The notes: generated by a model from the sequence alone, not told the origin. Numbered from the stretch's first letter, positions 1-9,676 are shown. The stretch is 64,000 nt of DNA from Microbacterium suwonense (GCF_030296555.1 NZ_AP027728.1:1550001-1614000); one strand, 5' to 3'. Made by a program: numbers and translations.

Positions 1-220
1 CGTGCCCGGCCGACATCGTGCCGTAGGAGGCGCTGGCGCCGAAGATCACGTACATCAGCACCGGCATGGCCAGGGTGAAGGCCAGCGTGTACGGGTTGCG
101 CAGCTGGCGCACGCCCTCGATGCGCAGCATGGTCAGCGAGATCCCGCGGCGTCGGGGCTGTGCGACCCGGCCTGCGGAAGCCGGGGCGAGCGGGGCGGAT
201 GTGGGGGTCGTGGTGGTCAT
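1..220 (-). CDS. ABC-2 type transporter permease, N-terminal part (cut by window edge)
   Basis: Only the first 73 or so codons are present. They read MTTTTPTSAPLAPASAGR, a polar stretch, then a hydrophobic segment around NPYTLAFTLAMPVLMYVIFG that fits the first membrane helix of ABC-2 permeases. The start lies 3 bases past the stop of the ATPase gene, so the two are translationally linked. Together they should form a small drug or antibiotic-type exporter. The substrate cannot be told from this fragment. Confidence 0.75.
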   Translation of the reverse strand, partial: MTTTTPTSAPLAPASAGRVAQPRRRGISLTMLRIEGVRQLRNPYTLAFTLAMPVLMYVIFGASASYGTMSAGH

Positions 221-222
221 AA

Positions 223-1191
223 TCAGTCCTCCGTCAGTGCGGTGAAGGCGGTTTCGAGGGTGGGGGCGGCGATCTCCAGATCGCGGGCGCCGGCCTGCAG
301 AAGGGCCGCGGCAACGGCATCCGAGTCCGCGGCACGCAGCGTGAGCCGACCGGCGTCCACGCGAAGCTCTGCGACGTCGCTGCGGGTGCGCAGGTCGTCG
401 GCGATGCGGGAATCACCGTCCGGCAGGGTCGCGGCGACCGTGCGGGCGCCGAGTCCGGCGCGCAGCTGCGCCGTGGGTGCGTCGGCGACGATCCGGCCGT
501 GGTTCATCACGACCGTGCGGCGGGCGAACTGCTCGGCCTCCTCCAGGTAGTGCGTGGCGAAGATGATGGTGCGGCCGGCATCGGCGTCCGCCCGCATGAC
601 GTCCCAGAAGTGCCGGCGGGCCGTGACGTCCATGCCTGCGGTGGGCTCGTCGAGCACGAGGATGTCGGGATCGGCGACCAGGGCGAGCGCGAACTTGATG
701 CGCTGCTGCTCACCGCCTGAGCATTTCGACACCCTGCGGCGCGCGATGGCGTCCAGGTCGGTGCGAGCCAGCACCTCGGGGACGCGAGCCAGAGCGGCCG
801 CGCCGTGCAGCGAGGCGATCAGGCTCACCGTCTCGCCGACCGTCAGGTCCGAAAGCAGGCCGCCGGTCTGCAGCACCGCCGCGATCGCACCGTCGGCGGT
901 CGCGCGGGACGGACGGCCGCCGAGAACCTGCACCGTGCCCTCGTCGGGCTCGGTGAGGCCGAGCAGGATGTCGAGCGTCGTGGTCTTTCCGGCGCCGTTG
1001 GGGCCGAGCAGGGCGACGATCTCGCCGCGGCGGATCGCCAGATCGACGCCGTCGACGGCCTGCACGCGTCGCTCGCCCGATCCGAAGCCCTGGCGCACGC
1101 CGCTCAGCGCGATGACGACGTCATGCTGGGTCGTGCCCTGAGTCGTGGATGCGGGGATGGTCCGCCTCTGCGGAGCTGCTGTCGTTTGCAT
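223..1191 (-). CDS. ABC transporter ATP-binding protein (drug/antibiotic exporter type)
   Basis: Predicted cytoplasmic ATPase of 322 residues that energises the adjacent ABC-2 permease. Visible motifs in order are Walker A GPNGAGKTTT, a Q-loop region VLQTGG, the signature CSGGEQQR (usually LSGGQ), Walker B LVLDEPTAG and the switch His in FATHYLEEAE. The C-terminal ~90 residues resemble the domain of CcmA/DrrA-type ATPases that follows the nucleotide-binding fold. An N-terminal extension of about 25 residues precedes the conserved fold, so an internal start is possible. Drug resistance or lipid export is inferred from the family only. Confidence 0.85.
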   Translation of the reverse strand: MQTTAAPQRRTIPASTTQGTTQHDVVIALSGVRQGFGSGERRVQAVDGVDLAIRRGEIVALLGPNGAGKTTTLDILLGLTEPDEGTVQVLGGRPSRATADGAIAAVLQTGGLLSDLTVGETVSLIASLHGAAALARVPEVLARTDLDAIARRRVSKCSGGEQQRIKFALALVADPDILVLDEPTAGMDVTARRHFWDVMRADADAGRTIIFATHYLEEAEQFARRTVVMNHGRIVADAPTAQLRAGLGARTVAATLPDGDSRIADDLRTRSDVAELRVDAGRLTLRAADSDAVAAALLQAGARDLEIAAPTLETAFTALTED

Positions 1192-1249
1192 GATTCCAGC
1201 GTCGCACGCCGGAGCCGCGGACGCCGGAGGGCGATGTCACGAGGTCGAC

Positions 1250-1263
1250 GTGACAGTTGTCAC
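1250..1263. promoter_or_regulatory. Candidate operator, inverted repeat GTGACAGTTGTCAC
   Basis: A 6-bp inverted repeat with a 2-bp centre, about 60 bp upstream of the ABC ATPase start. Size and position suit a repressor of the exporter operon, for example of TetR or GntR type, but no such regulator gene lies beside it in the window. Confidence 0.35.
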
Positions 1264-1275
1264 GCCGCAGCCGCT

Positions 1276-1334
1276 TTCGAATCGCGCAAATGGTGCGATA
1301 TCCGGGCAGAATGGCGCAATTTGAGCGATTCGAA
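1276..1334. repeat. Palindromic intergenic element, family C, copy 1
   Basis: Arms TTCGAATCGC and GCGATTCGAA are perfectly complementary. The inside carries further partial complementarity and the word GCGATATCCG, also found in the second copy at 11357-11412. The element begins 5 bases after the stop of the monooxygenase gene. It could end that transcript, but it has no T tract. Confidence 0.6.
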
Positions 1335-1338
1335 CGTG

Positions 1339-3191
1339 TCAGGATGCCGGCAGCAGGTTCCCCTCGAAGAACGCCGCCAGCTCGTCCACGTCGTCCAGCG
1401 GCAGAATCGCGGCCACGTACTGGTCGGGGCGCACCACGACGACCACACCGTCCCGCGAGAGCTCGCGCGCCTCGAAGATGTCGTCGTGACACCAGACCGT
1501 GGGCGCCGCCGAGTAGATCTTCTCCCAGTCCGTCAGCCCGTAGGGGCCGGTCTGCGGCCGGAACAGTGCGGGAGCGTCGGTGAACTCCCGCTCGTCGAAG
1601 CGCTGCTGATAGATGGCCTTCACGTCGAAGACCGCGTCCACGTCGCCGTCTTTCGGCGTGTACCGGGCGAACAGCGGCTCGACGGACTCGGCCCATGACG
1701 ACAGCTTCACTGCATCCGCGTCGGCGAAGGCGTACACCCGCCAGCGCCCGTCGGCCTTCGCGTGGTGACCGAGGTGCACGACGTTGCCGTCGCCGACCCG
1801 GGTGACCTCGGCGGACTTGAAACGCTTGCCGAGCGGGAAGCCCGCCGCGAGCTCCTGCCGGGAGGAGCCGTCGATGATCATCGAAGGCCCGTACTGCGTC
1901 ATGAAGCCGGAGGGGAACTCAGCCGTCGCCAGGTAGTAGGTCGCGAGATCCTGCGGGTCCGAGATCTCCTCGGGCTTGCGCGCCATCAGGCTGGACCACT
2001 CCCGGTCGAAGTCGATCAGCTGCTGGGCGACTGGACGACGTTCGGCCGCGTAGGTCGACAGCAGCTCCTGCGGCGCACGCCCGGTGAGCACGTGACCGAG
2101 CTTCCAGCCCAGGTTGAAGCCGTCCTGCATCGACACGTTCATGCCCTGGCCGGCCTTCGCGCTGTGCGTGTGGCAGGCGTCTCCGGTGAGGAAGACCCGC
2201 GGATGCCGGTCGGCATCCAGCGCGTCGTCGAAGCCGTCGGTCACCCGGTGCCCGACCTCGTAGACGCTGTGCCAGGCGACCTCCTTCACATCGATCGCGT
2301 AGGGATGCAGGATCTCGTTGGCGCGGCGGATGACGGTCTCCAGCGGAGTGCTTCTGACCTGGTGGTTGTCGCCCTCCGCGACCTCGCCGAGATCGATGTA
2401 CATCCGGCTGAGGTAGCCGCCCTCGCGAGGGATGTGCAGGATGTTGCCCGCCTCGGCGTTGATCGCGCATTTGATGCGCCAGTCCGGGAAATCGGTGTTG
2501 ACCAGCGCATCCATCACGCCCCAGGCGTGCGCGGCCATCACGCCGACGTGCTTGCGGCCGATGGCCTCGCGCACGCCGCTGCGGGCGCCGTCGCAGCCGG
2601 CGACGTATTTCGCCCGGATCGTGCGCTCGGTCCCATGATCGTTCACTCGCACCTCGACCGGGTGCTCGCCCGTCTCGTGCACGGTGAGCCCGGTGAACTC
2701 CACGCCGTAGTCCGGGACGATGCGTCCGGGCCCGTTCAGCGCCGCCTCGGCGAAGTAGTCCAGCACGCGCGCCTGGTTCACGATCAGGTGCGGGAACTCG
2801 CTGATCTTCAGCCCGTAGTCCTCGGTGCGCGAGGTGCGGACGATGTTCTCCGGATGCTCGGGGTCGGGCCCCAGAAGTTCATCCAGCCGATGTTGTACGC
2901 CTCGGCGACGATGCGCGGCGCAAAGCCGAATGCCTGGAACGTCTCGACGCTGCGCGGCTGGATGCCGTCGGCCTGGCCCAGCACGAGGCGGCCATCCCGC
3001 TTCTCGATGATGCGGGTGACCACGCTCGGGAACTGCGACATCTGCGCGGCCAGCAGCATGCCGGCGGGGCCGGACCCGACGATGAGCACATCGACCTCGT
3101 CGGGCAGGTCGTCGGGACGGTCCAGACCGGTGCCCTCAGCGGGGAGCACCCGCGGGTCGTGGGAGACGTAGCCGTGGTGGTGGAACTGCAT
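1339..3191 (-). CDS. FAD-dependent aromatic hydroxylase, phenol 2-monooxygenase / 3-hydroxybenzoate 4-hydroxylase family (one frameshift)
   Basis: Would be a 617-residue flavoprotein hydroxylating a phenolic ring with NAD(P)H and O2. The Rossmann motif GSGPAG is at residues 39-44. The DG motif CDGARSGVREA and the FAD-ribityl motif GDACHTHSAKAGQGMN follow. The C-terminal ~170 residues fit the thioredoxin-like domain of phenol hydroxylases. The reading frame breaks near 2866-2872. Restoring one G or C gives the continuous reading NFWGPDPEHPENIVRTS. The gene follows the transporter gene and faces the homoprotocatechuate operon, so it probably makes homoprotocatechuate from a hydroxyphenylacetate. 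This would replace the usual two-component HpaBC. A role on hydroxybenzoate is the main alternative. Confidence 0.8.
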
Positions 3192-3258
3192 TGTCGGGTC
3201 CTTCGCTGAACGTCGTCGGGTACTGAGCTGGTGTCGTTCTCTCTCTGGCTGTATTCTC

Positions 3259-4674
3259 CTAGGCCTTCGACGCCCCGTGGATCGGACTCTTCGCCTGCTC
3301 CTCCTCGTGCTCGGGCCCCAGTGGAATGCCGGTGCGATCGCGCAGCAGCAGCGTGGCGATCAGACCGATCACGGTCATGCCGGCCAGATACCAGGTGATC
3401 CCCGTCGTCGACCGGGTCGACTGGAAGATCGCCTGCGCGATCATCGGCGAGAATGCGCCACCCACGATGGCTCCGATGGCGTACGAGATCGAGACTCCCG
3501 AGAAGCGGATGGATGCCGGGAACAACTCTGCGTACAGCGCGGCCTGCGGCCCGTAAGTGAACCCGAGACCGATCGTGAGGATCACCAGCGCCGCGGTCAG
3601 CGACGCGAGGGTTCCGAGGTTGGTCAGGAAGAACAGCAGGAACACGCCCACCAGCTGCAGCACCCAGCCGATGATGTACGTCGTGCGCCGACCGAGCTTG
3701 TCGGAGATCCACCCGCCGAACCAGGTGAAGAACAGCCAGGTCACGCCCGAGAGCGCCACCACCCAGAACACCGCCCCGGTGTCGAGTGCGATCGGCCCCT
3801 TCGGGTCGGTGGCGTAGTGCTGCACGTAACCGCCGGTGGTCATGTAGCCGACAGCGTTGTTGCCGGCGAACACGAGCGCCGCCACGATCACCAGCGGCAG
3901 GTGGTGACGCAGCAGCTGCACGATCGGCATCCGCGTCTCCTTCTTGCGCTCGGCGATCTCGGTGAACACCGGACTCTCAGACACGCGCCGGCGCACCCAG
4001 TAGCCGACGACGATCAGCACCACCGACAGCAGGAACGGGATGCGCCAGCCCCACTGCCCGAACGGCGTGTCGGCCAGGGCGACGTCGGAGCCGGGCTTCG
4101 GCCCGGGGAAGATCATCTCGGTCAGCGCGAGCACCATGGATGCCAGCAGCAGGCCGATCGGCACGCCGATCTGCGGGGATGCCCCGAACAGTCCGCGCTT
4201 GTGCTTGGGGGCGTGCTCCACGGCCATCAGCACCGCGCCGCCCCATTCGCCGCCGGCCGAGATGCCCTGGATGACGCGCAGCAGGATCAGCAGGATGGGG
4301 GCCCAGACGCCGAGGAGCGCATGCGTGGGCAGCACGCCGACCAGCGTGGTCGCCGCGCCCATCAGCAGCAGGGTGATCACGAGCATCGGGCGTCGCCCGA
4401 TCTTGTCGCCGAAGTGGCCGGCGAGGAAGGCGCCCAGCGGGCGGAACAGGAAGCTCACCCCGACGCTGAAGAACGACACGATCTGTGCGAACTCCTCGCC
4501 CATCGGCTCGAAGAACAGCGCGGCGAACACCGTCGCCGCAGCGAACGCGTAGATGAAGAAGTCGTACCACTCCACCGTGGTGCCGACAACGGTGGCGATG
4601 ACGACGCGGCGGCGATCCGCCGGCTTTGCAATGGTTCCGGTGGGTGTGAACCCATCGTGTGTCTGCCCGCTCAT
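3259..4674 (-). CDS. MFS transporter, metabolite:proton symporter (MHS) type, probably for an aromatic acid
   Basis: 471 residues with about 12 hydrophobic segments. MHS/ShiA-like signatures are visible: GTTVEWYDFFIYAFAAA at the N-terminus, GHFGDKIGRRPML between helices 2 and 3, and IQGISAGGEWGGAVL. The start at 4674 is chosen because AGGAGAG lies just upstream. The frame stays open further upstream, but that stretch has no matching ribosome site. It is divergent from the ring-cleavage operon and just upstream of the monooxygenase gene. Uptake of a hydroxyphenylacetate-like acid is inferred from this context. Shikimate or dicarboxylate transport are family alternatives. Confidence 0.85.
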   Translation of the reverse strand: MSGQTHDGFTPTGTIAKPADRRRVVIATVVGTTVEWYDFFIYAFAAATVFAALFFEPMGEEFAQIVSFFSVGVSFLFRPLGAFLAGHFGDKIGRRPMLVITLLLMGAATTLVGVLPTHALLGVWAPILLILLRVIQGISAGGEWGGAVLMAVEHAPKHKRGLFGASPQIGVPIGLLLASMVLALTEMIFPGPKPGSDVALADTPFGQWGWRIPFLLSVVLIVVGYWVRRRVSESPVFTEIAERKKETRMPIVQLLRHHLPLVIVAALVFAGNNAVGYMTTGGYVQHYATDPKGPIALDTGAVFWVVALSGVTWLFFTWFGGWISDKLGRRTTYIIGWVLQLVGVFLLFFLTNLGTLASLTAALVILTIGLGFTYGPQAALYAELFPASIRFSGVSISYAIGAIVGGAFSPMIAQAIFQSTRSTTGITWYLAGMTVIGLIATLLLRDRTGIPLGPEHEEEQAKSPIHGASKA

Positions 4675-4717
4675 GTCTCTCTCCTTCGAGGTGACCGATC
4701 TGCGTGGTCGGCGTCTC

Positions 4718-4765
4718 TTGCACGTCGACGAGGTGATGATATACGATTTCAAATACAACGCACAA
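4718..4765. promoter_or_regulatory. Overlapping divergent promoters between transporter and catabolic operon
   Basis: An AT-rich island in a GC-rich spacer. On the plus strand TTGCAC (4718-4723) and TATACG (4740-4745) are 16 bp apart. On the minus strand TTGTGC (4765-4760) and TATATC (4743-4738) are also 16 bp apart. The two -10 boxes overlap, so one bound regulator could control both directions. The GntR protein encoded at 6276 is the obvious candidate. No clean palindrome was found. Confidence 0.45.
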
Positions 4766-4800
4766 GGGCATGCCGGTGCGCAATGCGAGGAGGCGCTTCA

Positions 4801-6279
4801 ATGACGACGATCACCCGCCCAGGCAAGATCATCGCGATCCACCTGAACTACCTCTCGCGCGCCGAGCAGCGCGGACGCCGCCCCTCGGCCCCCTCCTACT
4901 TCTTCAAGCCGGCCAGCTCCGTCGGCGTCAGCGGCGGCACCGTCGAGCGCCCGGCCGGAACCGAGCTGCTCGCCTTCGAGGGCGAGATCGCACTGATCAT
5001 CGGCACGAGCGCCCGTCGAGTCTCCACAGCGGATGCGTGGTCGCATGTGGCGTCGATCACGGCAGCCAACGACCTCGGCCTGTACGACCTGCGCGCCAAC
5101 GACAAGGGCTCGAACGTGCGCTCCAAGGGCGGCGACGGCTACACGCCGCTCGGCCCGGAGCTGATCGACGCGGCATCCATCGACCCCGCCGGGCTGCGCG
5201 TGCGCGCCTGGGTCAACGGCGAGCTGCGCCAGGACGACAACACGACCGGCCTGCTGTTCCCCCTCCCCCAGGTGATCGCCGACCTCTCCCAACACTTCAC
5301 GCTCGAGCCGGGGGACGTGATCCTGGCCGGCACGCCCGCCGGGTCGTCGGTGATCGTGCCCGGCGACGTCGTGGAGATCGAGGTGGACGCCCCGGATGCC
5401 GAGGGTGCCCCATCATCGGGCCGCCTGGTCACCACGGTGACCCAGGGCGAGATCCCCTTCGACGAGTCACTCGGGTCGCTCCCCGCTGTGGACGACCTGC
5501 AGCGTGCGGAGGCCTGGGGATCACGGGAGGCGGCCGGCCTGCCCGCCGAGGACGAGACCACGGCATCCGCCCTCTTCCCCACGCTGCGCGCCAAGCTCGA
5601 GGCCGCGCCCACCGCCGGGCTGTCCAGCCAGCTGCGCAAGCGCGGCCTGCACGCCTGCTTCATCGACGGCGTCTCGGCCAACATCGCCGGCACCAAGATC
5701 GTCGGCACGGCCAGGACGCTGCGCTTCATCCCCGTCCGCGAGGACCTCTTCGCCGGCCACGGCGGCGGCTACAACGCGCAGAAGCGCGTCTTCGACGCCG
5801 TCGAAGAGGGTGAGATCATCGTCATCGAGGCGCGCGGAGACGCCGGCACCGGCACGCTCGGCGACATCCTCGCGCTGCGGGCGAAGACCCGCGGAGCCGC
5901 CGGCATCGTCACCGACGGCGGCGTGCGCGACTTCGACGCGGTCGCCGAGATCGGGCTGCCGGTGTTCTCGAAGGGCGCACACCCCTCCGTGCTGGGACGG
6001 CGGCACGTGCCGTGGGAGTTCGACGTCACGATCGGCTGCGGCGGAGCCGCCGTGCAGCCCGGCGACGTGATCGTCGGCGACGGCGACGGCGTGATCGTCA
6101 TCCCCGCCGGCATCGCCGAAGAGGTCGCCGACGCGGCCCTGGCGCAGGAGGATCAGGATGCCTGGATCGCCGAGCAGGTGGCTGCCGGGCATCCGATCGA
6201 CGGCCTGTTCCCCATGAACGCCGAGTGGCGAGCGAAGTTCGACGCGCAGCATTCTGCGAAGCAGGGCGGTCAGCCATGA
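4801..6279 (+). CDS. Bifunctional FAH-domain / RraA-domain fusion, probable homoprotocatechuate-pathway isomerase-decarboxylase
   Basis: 492 residues. Residues 1-225 are a fumarylacetoacetate-hydrolase fold with the metal ligands E60 and E62 (FEGEIAL) and D91, then the motif SKGGDGYTPLGP. Residues ~260-480 are RraA-like, with GDAGTGTLGDILALRAKTRG and DGGVRD at 372-377. The classical enzyme HpaG has two FAH domains, one decarboxylating 5-oxopent-3-ene-1,2,5-tricarboxylate and one isomerising the product. Several RraA-fold proteins decarboxylate oxaloacetate. So the RraA half may do the decarboxylation here; this is inference. AGGAGG precedes the ATG. The stop overlaps the GntR start by 4 bases. 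Confidence 0.8.
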   Translation: MTTITRPGKIIAIHLNYLSRAEQRGRRPSAPSYFFKPASSVGVSGGTVERPAGTELLAFEGEIALIIGTSARRVSTADAWSHVASITAANDLGLYDLRANDKGSNVRSKGGDGYTPLGPELIDAASIDPAGLRVRAWVNGELRQDDNTTGLLFPLPQVIADLSQHFTLEPGDVILAGTPAGSSVIVPGDVVEIEVDAPDAEGAPSSGRLVTTVTQGEIPFDESLGSLPAVDDLQRAEAWGSREAAGLPAEDETTASALFPTLRAKLEAAPTAGLSSQLRKRGLHACFIDGVSANIAGTKIVGTARTLRFIPVREDLFAGHGGGYNAQKRVFDAVEEGEIIVIEARGDAGTGTLGDILALRAKTRGAAGIVTDGGVRDFDAVAEIGLPVFSKGAHPSVLGRRHVPWEFDVTIGCGGAAVQPGDVIVGDGDGVIVIPAGIAEEVADAALAQEDQDAWIAEQVAAGHPIDGLFPMNAEWRAKFDAQHSAKQGGQP

Positions 6280-6956
6280 CCACCGTGATCCACACCGGCA
6301 GCAAGTCCGAGCAGGCCTACGACTGGATCCGCACGCACATCACCTCGCACACCTTCGGGCCCGGCTACCGACTGGTGCTCGGCACGATCGCCGACGAACT
6401 CGACATGAGCGTCGTCCCGGTGCGCGAGGCCATCCGACGTCTCGAGGCGGAAGGGCTGGTGACGTTCGAGCGCAACGTCGGCGCCCGTGTGTCTCTGGTG
6501 GACGAGAGCGAATATGCGAACACCATGCAGACGCTTGGGCTGGTCGAGGGCCTGGCCACCGCGCTGTCGGCTCCGCTGCTGGATGCCGAGACCCTCGCCC
6601 GCGCCGAGCAGGTCAACGACCGGATGAGGCAGCTGCTCGGGCACTTCGACGCGCACATGTTCACGAAGCTGAACCAGGACTTCCACTCGCTGCTCTACGA
6701 GACGTGCCCGAATCCACACGTCCTCGACCTGGTGCACCGCGGGTGGGCGCGGCTCTCCGGCATCCGCGATACCAGCTTCGCGTTCGTCCCCGGGCGTGCA
6801 CACCATTCCGTCGAAGAGCACGCCCAGATCCTCGAGCTGATCCACAACGGTGCAGAGCCCCTTCAGATCGAGCTCGCCGCACGACACCACCGCTGGCGCA
6901 CCATGGACGCATTCCTGGCTGCGCGGCATTCGCACACCAGTGAAGAAGGACGATGA
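6276..6956 (+). CDS. GntR-family transcriptional regulator (FCD subfamily)
   Basis: 226 residues. The N-terminal winged helix reads VLGTIADELDMSVVPVREAIRRLEAEGLV, typical of GntR proteins. The C-terminal all-helical FCD-type ligand domain has the His-rich stretch DFHSLLYETCPN and later HHSVEEHAQI. Start and stop overlap the neighbouring genes by 4 bases each, so it is made from the same mRNA as the enzymes it probably controls. It likely senses an aromatic acid or pathway intermediate and acts at the divergent promoter near 4740. Repression rather than activation is assumed from the family. Confidence 0.88.
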   Translation: MTTVIHTGSKSEQAYDWIRTHITSHTFGPGYRLVLGTIADELDMSVVPVREAIRRLEAEGLVTFERNVGARVSLVDESEYANTMQTLGLVEGLATALSAPLLDAETLARAEQVNDRMRQLLGHFDAHMFTKLNQDFHSLLYETCPNPHVLDLVHRGWARLSGIRDTSFAFVPGRAHHSVEEHAQILELIHNGAEPLQIELAARHHRWRTMDAFLAARHSHTSEEGR

Positions 6957-8476
6957 TGACCGACGTGTACATCCCGGCGGATCTGCCGGAGAGCATCCAG
7001 CACTACATCGACGGCGAGTTCGTCGATTCCGCCGACGGCGGTACCTTCGAGGTGCTCAACCCCGTCACCAACGAGACCTACGTGCGCGCCGCGGCCGGCA
7101 AGCAGGCCGACATCGACCGCGCGGTCGCCGCCGCCCGCCGTGCGTTCACCGAGGGCCCGTGGCCACGGATGCTGCCGCGCGAGCGCTCGCGGGTGCTGCA
7201 CCGCATCGCCGACATCGTCGAGTCGCGCGACGCGCGCCTGGCGGAGCTGGAATCCTTCGACTCCGGCCTGCCGATCACCCAGGCGCTCGGCCAGGCGCGC
7301 CGCGCCGCCGAGAACTTCCGCTTCTTCGCCGACCTGATCGTCGCCCAGGCCGATGACGCCTTCAAGGTGCCCGGCAGGCAGCTCAACTACGTCAACCGCA
7401 AGCCGATCGGCGTCGCCGGGCTCATCACGCCCTGGAACACGCCGTTCATGCTGGAGTCCTGGAAGCTCGGCCCGGCTCTGGCCACGGGCAACACCGTCGT
7501 GCTCAAGCCCGCCGAGTTCACTCCCCTGTCGGCATCGCTGTGGGCCGGGATCTTCGAGGAGGCGGGGCTGCCCAAGGGCGTGTTCAACCTCGTCAACGGG
7601 CTCGGCGAAGAGGCCGGAGACGCCCTGGTGAAGCATCCGGACGTCCCCCTGATCTCGTTCACCGGCGAGAGCAGCACCGGGCAGCTGATCTTCGCCAACG
7701 CCGCCCCGTTCCTGAAGGGACTGTCGATGGAGCTGGGCGGCAAGAGCCCGGCTGTGGTGTTCGCCGACGCCGATCTGGAGACGGCGATCGATGCCTGCAT
7801 CTTCGGGGTGTTCTCTCTGAACGGCGAGCGCTGCACGGCAGGATCGCGTGTGCTCGTGCAGCGGGAGATCTACGACGAGTTCGTCGAGCGCTTCGCCGCG
7901 CAGACCGCGCGGGTCAAGGTCGGGCACCCCCACGACCCCACCACCGAGGTCGGGGCCCTCGTGCATCCGGAGCACTACGAGAAGGTGATGAGCTACGTCG
8001 AGCTCGGCAGGAGCGAGGGCCGGCTGATCGCCGGCGGCGGACGCCCCGAGGGCTTCCCGACCGGCAACTACGTCGCACCGACCGCGTTCGCCGACGTGTC
8101 GCCGGATGCCCGCATCTTCCAGGAGGAGATCTTCGGCCCGGTCGTCGCGATCACCCCGTTCGACACCGAGGAGGAGGCGCTGGCCCTGGCGAACAACACC
8201 AGGTACGGCCTGGCCGCCTACATCTGGACCAACGACCTCAAGCGCGCACACAACTTCGCCCAGTCGGTCGAGGCGGGCATGGTGTGGCTGAACTCGAACA
8301 ACGTGCGCGACCTGCGCACGCCGTTCGGCGGAGTGAAGGCCTCCGGTCTCGGACATGAGGGCGGTTACCGCTCGATCGACTTCTACACCGACCAGCAGAG
8401 TGTGCACATCACCCTCGGCGAGCCGCACAACCCCGCGTTCGGCAAGCAGAACCTCGACGACCCCGACCCGCGCTGA
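6953..8476 (+). CDS. hpaE: 5-carboxymethyl-2-hydroxymuconate semialdehyde dehydrogenase (HpaE-like aldehyde dehydrogenase)
   Basis: 507 residues, NAD(P)-dependent aldehyde dehydrogenase fold. It has the general base E260 (SMELGGKSP), catalytic C294 (GERCTAGSR), the cofactor loop FTGESSTGQ and the motif PWNTPFMLESWKLGPAL. It should oxidise the semialdehyde made by ring cleavage to 5-carboxymethyl-2-hydroxymuconate. Its place between the regulator and the ring-cleavage dioxygenase supports HpaE over a general aldehyde or betaine-aldehyde dehydrogenase. It starts on an ATG overlapping the regulator's stop. Confidence 0.87.
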   Translation: MMTDVYIPADLPESIQHYIDGEFVDSADGGTFEVLNPVTNETYVRAAAGKQADIDRAVAAARRAFTEGPWPRMLPRERSRVLHRIADIVESRDARLAELESFDSGLPITQALGQARRAAENFRFFADLIVAQADDAFKVPGRQLNYVNRKPIGVAGLITPWNTPFMLESWKLGPALATGNTVVLKPAEFTPLSASLWAGIFEEAGLPKGVFNLVNGLGEEAGDALVKHPDVPLISFTGESSTGQLIFANAAPFLKGLSMELGGKSPAVVFADADLETAIDACIFGVFSLNGERCTAGSRVLVQREIYDEFVERFAAQTARVKVGHPHDPTTEVGALVHPEHYEKVMSYVELGRSEGRLIAGGGRPEGFPTGNYVAPTAFADVSPDARIFQEEIFGPVVAITPFDTEEEALALANNTRYGLAAYIWTNDLKRAHNFAQSVEAGMVWLNSNNVRDLRTPFGGVKASGLGHEGGYRSIDFYTDQQSVHITLGEPHNPAFGKQNLDDPDPR

Positions 8477-8512
8477 CCCACCCCGCTTCTCGCACAAGGC
8501 AAGGACGCTGAC

Positions 8513-9676
8513 ATGACCCACCGCGATGAAATGACCCTCACCTCCTCCGGCTTCTACGTGAGCCAGGAGGCGCCGATCCGCTCGGACAACCCGATCGCCG
8601 CCCCGCAGGCGTCCCCGCCCGACATCCTGCGCTGCGCGTACATGGAGCTGGTCGTCACCGACCTTGCGGCATCCCGGGAGTTCTACGTCGACATCCTGGG
8701 CCTGTACGTGACCGAGGAGGACGACCAGGCGATCTACCTGCGCTCGACCGAGGAGTTCATCCACCACAACCTCGTCCTGCGCAAGGGCCCGGTCGCCGCG
8801 GTCGCCGCGTTCTCGTACCGGGTGCGCTCCGCAGAGGATCTGGACAAGGCTGTGGCCTTCTACACCGAGCTCGGCTGCGATGTGCGACGCAACCCCGACG
8901 GCTTCGTCAAGGGCATCGGCGACTCGGTGCGCGTAGTCGACCCGCTCGGCTTCCCGTACGAGTTCTTCTTCGCCACCACGCACGTCGAGCGCCTGTCGTG
9001 GCGCTACGACCTGCACACGCCGGGCGAGCTGGTGCGGCTGGATCACTTCAACCAGGTGACCCCCGACGTGCCGCGCGCGGTGAACTTCATGCAGACCCTC
9101 GGGTTCCGTGTGACCGAGGACATCCAGGACGAGGGTGGCACCGTGTACGCCGCCTGGATGCGCCGCAAGCCGACCGTGCACGACACCGCCATGACCGGCG
9201 GCGACGGACCGCGCATGCATCACGTCGCGTTCGCGACGCACGAGAAGCACAACATCCTCGCGATCTGCGACATCCTGGGTGCGCGGCGGCACTCGGATGC
9301 CATCGAGCGCGGACCGGGCCGGCATGGCGTCAGCAACGCGTTCTACCTCTATCTGCGCGACCCCGACGGGCACCGGGTGGAGATCTACACGCAGGACTAC
9401 TACACCGGCGACCCCGACAACCCGGTGATCACCTGGGATGTGCACGACAACCAGCGCCGCGACTGGTGGGGTAACCCGGTGGTGCCCAGCTGGTACACGG
9501 ACGCCTCGCTCGTGCTCGATCTGGACGGCAACCCGCAGCCGGTGCACGCGCGCACGGATGCCAGCGAGATGGCCGTCACGATCGGCGCCGACGGGTTCAG
9601 CTACACCCGGCCCCTCGACGAGACCCCGATGCCGGAGTGGAAGCAGGGCGAATACAAGCTGGGCCACCAGCTGTGA
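8513..9676 (+). CDS. hpaD: 3,4-dihydroxyphenylacetate 2,3-dioxygenase (extradiol, vicinal oxygen chelate fold)
   Basis: 387 residues, closely like the Brevibacterium and Arthrobacter homoprotocatechuate dioxygenases. The metal ligands are visible as H178 (RLDHFNQ), H237 (RMHHVAF) and E290 (HRVEIYT). The acid-base His is H223 (TVHDTAMT) and the active-site Tyr is Y280. All five sit at a constant offset of 23 from the textbook positions H155, H214, E267, H200 and Y257, so the gene is intact with a slightly longer N-terminus. It cleaves the ring next to the diol. Whether iron or manganese is used cannot be read from the sequence. Confidence 0.95.
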   Translation: MTHRDEMTLTSSGFYVSQEAPIRSDNPIAAPQASPPDILRCAYMELVVTDLAASREFYVDILGLYVTEEDDQAIYLRSTEEFIHHNLVLRKGPVAAVAAFSYRVRSAEDLDKAVAFYTELGCDVRRNPDGFVKGIGDSVRVVDPLGFPYEFFFATTHVERLSWRYDLHTPGELVRLDHFNQVTPDVPRAVNFMQTLGFRVTEDIQDEGGTVYAAWMRRKPTVHDTAMTGGDGPRMHHVAFATHEKHNILAICDILGARRHSDAIERGPGRHGVSNAFYLYLRDPDGHRVEIYTQDYYTGDPDNPVITWDVHDNQRRDWWGNPVVPSWYTDASLVLDLDGNPQPVHARTDASEMAVTIGADGFSYTRPLDETPMPEWKQGEYKLGHQL

